Source: Pseudomonadota bacterium (GTDB lineage Bacteria > Pseudomonadota > Alphaproteobacteria > Sphingomonadales > Sphingomonadaceae). From it: a DNA stretch of 64,000 bases. The translations under genes were made by a program, and so were the position numbers. The notes under the pieces are model-generated. The model had not been told where the DNA came from. It searched no databases and saw only the letters and a program-made list of their open reading frames with translations. Positions within the stretch are counted from its first letter, which is position 1. Each line of letters starts with the position of its first letter. Location: contig JAIUPN010000014.1 of NCBI GenBank assembly GCA_020160755.1, positions 1 to 64,000 on the forward strand, given 5' to 3'. Below are positions 62,764 to 64,000 of this stretch, piece by piece.

Positions 62764-63891
62764 ATGCGCGCCGAAGCGCAGGATCATATCGACAAGATTG
62801 GCGCCGCGCTGGCGCTGTTGCGGCGTTTCCTCGACTGGGACCGCGCGGTGCGGCGCCTCGACGAACTGAACGCAAAGGTCGAAGACCCGACGCTGTGGAA
62901 CGATGCCAAGGCGGCGCAGGAGGTCATGCGCGAACGCCGCCGGCTCGACGAAGCAATCACCGCGACGCGCGCGATCGAAACCGAATGCGCCGACACCGCC
63001 GAGTTGATCGAGCTCGCCGAGATGGAAGGCGACGAGGCGATGGTCGACGAGGCCGTCGCGTCGCTCGCCGCGCTGGCCGAACGCGCCGAGGAAGACAAGA
63101 TCAAGGCGCTGCTCGCGGGCGAGGCCGACGCCAACGACTGCTACATCGAAGTCCATGCCGGCGCCGGCGGGACCGAGAGTCAGGATTGGGCCGAAATGCT
63201 TCAGCGCATGTATATGCGCTGGGCTGAAAAGCGCCGGATGAAGGTCGAGCTGGTCGAATATCAGGCCGGCGAACAGGCGGGAATCAAGTCGGCGACGATG
63301 CTGGTGAAGGGCGAGAATGCCTATGGTTATGCGAAGACCGAAAGCGGCGTCCACCGCCTCGTCCGCATCTCGCCCTACGACAGCTCGGCGCGGCGCCACA
63401 CCAGCTTCTCGTCGGTGTGGGTCTATCCGGTGATCGACGATAATATCGAGATCGAGATCAACGAAGGCGATCTCAAGATCGACACCTATCGCGCCTCGGG
63501 CGCGGGCGGGCAGCACGTCAACACGACCGATTCAGCGGTGCGCATCACGCACATCCCGACGGGCATCGTCGTCGCGAGCCAGAACGACCGGTCGCAGCAC
63601 AAGAACCGCGCGACCGCGATGGGGATGTTGAAGGCGCGGATGTACGAGGCCGAGCTGCAAAAGCGGGAGGCCGCGGCATCGGGCGAATATCAGGCAAAGA
63701 CCGAGATCGGCTGGGGCCACCAGATCCGCTCCTACGTCCTCCAGCCCTATCAGCTGGTGAAGGACCTGCGCACCGGGGTGACTTCGACCGCACCCGGCGA
63801 TGTACTCGACGGCGCGCTCGACCCCTTCATGGCGGCGGCGCTGTCGCAGAAGGTGACGGGCGAAAAGGTCGAGGTGGAGGATATCGATTGA
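62764..63891 (+). CDS. prfB: peptide chain release factor 2
   Basis: RF2 reads UAA and UGA and releases the peptide. The 375-aa protein has the GGQ motif (ASGAGGQHVN) and ISPYDSSARRHTSF, where SPY replaces the SPF specificity tripeptide of E. coli; I recall SPY as usual in alphaproteobacteria. The gene is one continuous frame: where E. coli has the CUUUGAC frameshift site, this gene has CTCGAC (Leu-Asp), so the programmed frameshift is absent. Ends with a one-base overlap to the next gene. Confidence 0.97.
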   Translation: MRAEAQDHIDKIGAALALLRRFLDWDRAVRRLDELNAKVEDPTLWNDAKAAQEVMRERRRLDEAITATRAIETECADTAELIELAEMEGDEAMVDEAVASLAALAERAEEDKIKALLAGEADANDCYIEVHAGAGGTESQDWAEMLQRMYMRWAEKRRMKVELVEYQAGEQAGIKSATMLVKGENAYGYAKTESGVHRLVRISPYDSSARRHTSFSSVWVYPVIDDNIEIEINEGDLKIDTYRASGAGGQHVNTTDSAVRITHIPTGIVVASQNDRSQHKNRATAMGMLKARMYEAELQKREAAASGEYQAKTEIGWGHQIRSYVLQPYQLVKDLRTGVTSTAPGDVLDGALDPFMAAALSQKVTGEKVEVEDID

Positions 63892-64000
63892 TGAAGCGCG
63901 CCGCCGTCGTCCTGCTGGCGCTTCTGCCGCTGCTCAATGGCTGCGACGCGCCGTGGGACGATGACAGCGACCGGACCGAGACCGCGCGCGACTTTCCGCC
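63891..64000 (+). CDS. partial lipoprotein-like gene, cut by window end
   Basis: The ATG at 63891 overlaps the prfB stop (TGATG). The visible 36 residues start MKRAAVVLLALLPLLNGC, a lipoprotein signal with LNGC, followed by DAPWDDDSDRTETAR, acidic. The rest is beyond the window, so the product cannot be named. Confidence 0.7.
   Translation, partial: MKRAAVVLLALLPLLNGCDAPWDDDSDRTETARDFP

Noticed and set aside
61192-63516. 774-codon minus-strand open frame over the PBP and prfB genes
   Set aside because: It crosses two well-supported genes on the opposite strand and has no recognisable domain.
1-64000. CRISPR arrays and insertion sequences
   Set aside because: No regularly spaced repeat/spacer series and no transposase gene were seen; the only short-period repeats are those at 4610 and 52653.

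Overview
The window is a G+C-rich chromosomal segment that reads as an alphaproteobacterium of the order Sphingomonadales, most like Sphingopyxis or a close relative. This is inferred from gene content: three TonB-dependent receptors, an RNase E with an acidic/RG insert inside its S1 domain, an RF2 with SPY instead of SPF, a late-cobalamin salvage operon, a TPR-sulfotransferase beside a receptor, and catabolic Rieske/FAD enzymes. No 16S or other marker is present, so the genus is not proven.

Bases 1-4.7 kb look like the right-hand end of an integrated element: a MntA/HepT toxin-antitoxin pair, small orphan genes, a cytoplasmic trypsin-fold protein, and a tyrosine integrase whose upstream region carries 11-bp phased repeats. 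Bases 4.8-9.0 kb hold an MFS transporter, an XRE-type regulator and a siderophore-type TonB receptor, all on the minus strand. Bases 9.1-13.7 kb are a complete, translationally coupled periplasmic nitrate reductase operon napEFDABC, including a 52-residue NapE. Bases 13.9-16.9 kb hold an orphan lipoprotein and, divergently, an envelope group: a PliG-like lysozyme inhibitor, an L,D-transpeptidase and an LprI-like (DUF1311) protein.

Bases 16.9-26.3 kb are a ten-gene cobalamin operon behind a promoter and a cobalamin riboswitch: btuB, a membrane protein, a DUF1636 protein, cobT, a ribazole-phosphatase-like gene, cobS, cobC, cobD, cobQ, cobU. No corrin-ring genes are present, so it fits import and finishing of corrinoids. 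Bases 26.3-36.9 kb are mainly housekeeping: an S41 protease lipoprotein, rlmE, ppx, a glycine-zipper protein, a phytase-like protein, rpmB, tadA, a sirtuin, dapB, nth and an M20 peptidase, with a foreign-looking Mrr-type endonuclease wedged between dapB and nth.

Bases 36.9-41.5 kb are a divergent TetR / three-enzyme oxidative operon (Rieske oxygenase, FAD hydroxylase, phytoene-desaturase-like oxidoreductase). A perfect 10-bp inverted repeat lies in the 33-bp gap between regulator and operon. A double-AAA ATPase follows. Bases 43.7-55.4 kb, all on the minus strand, run rne, M48 peptidase, a membrane-tethered DsbA fusion, TPR-sulfotransferase, TonB receptor, amino-acid permease. Bases 56-64 kb, on the plus strand, hold an amidase, an aldonolactone-oxidase-like / D-threonine-aldolase-like / TetR operon, a PBP1A, an RF2 without the programmed frameshift, and the start of a lipoprotein cut off by the window edge.
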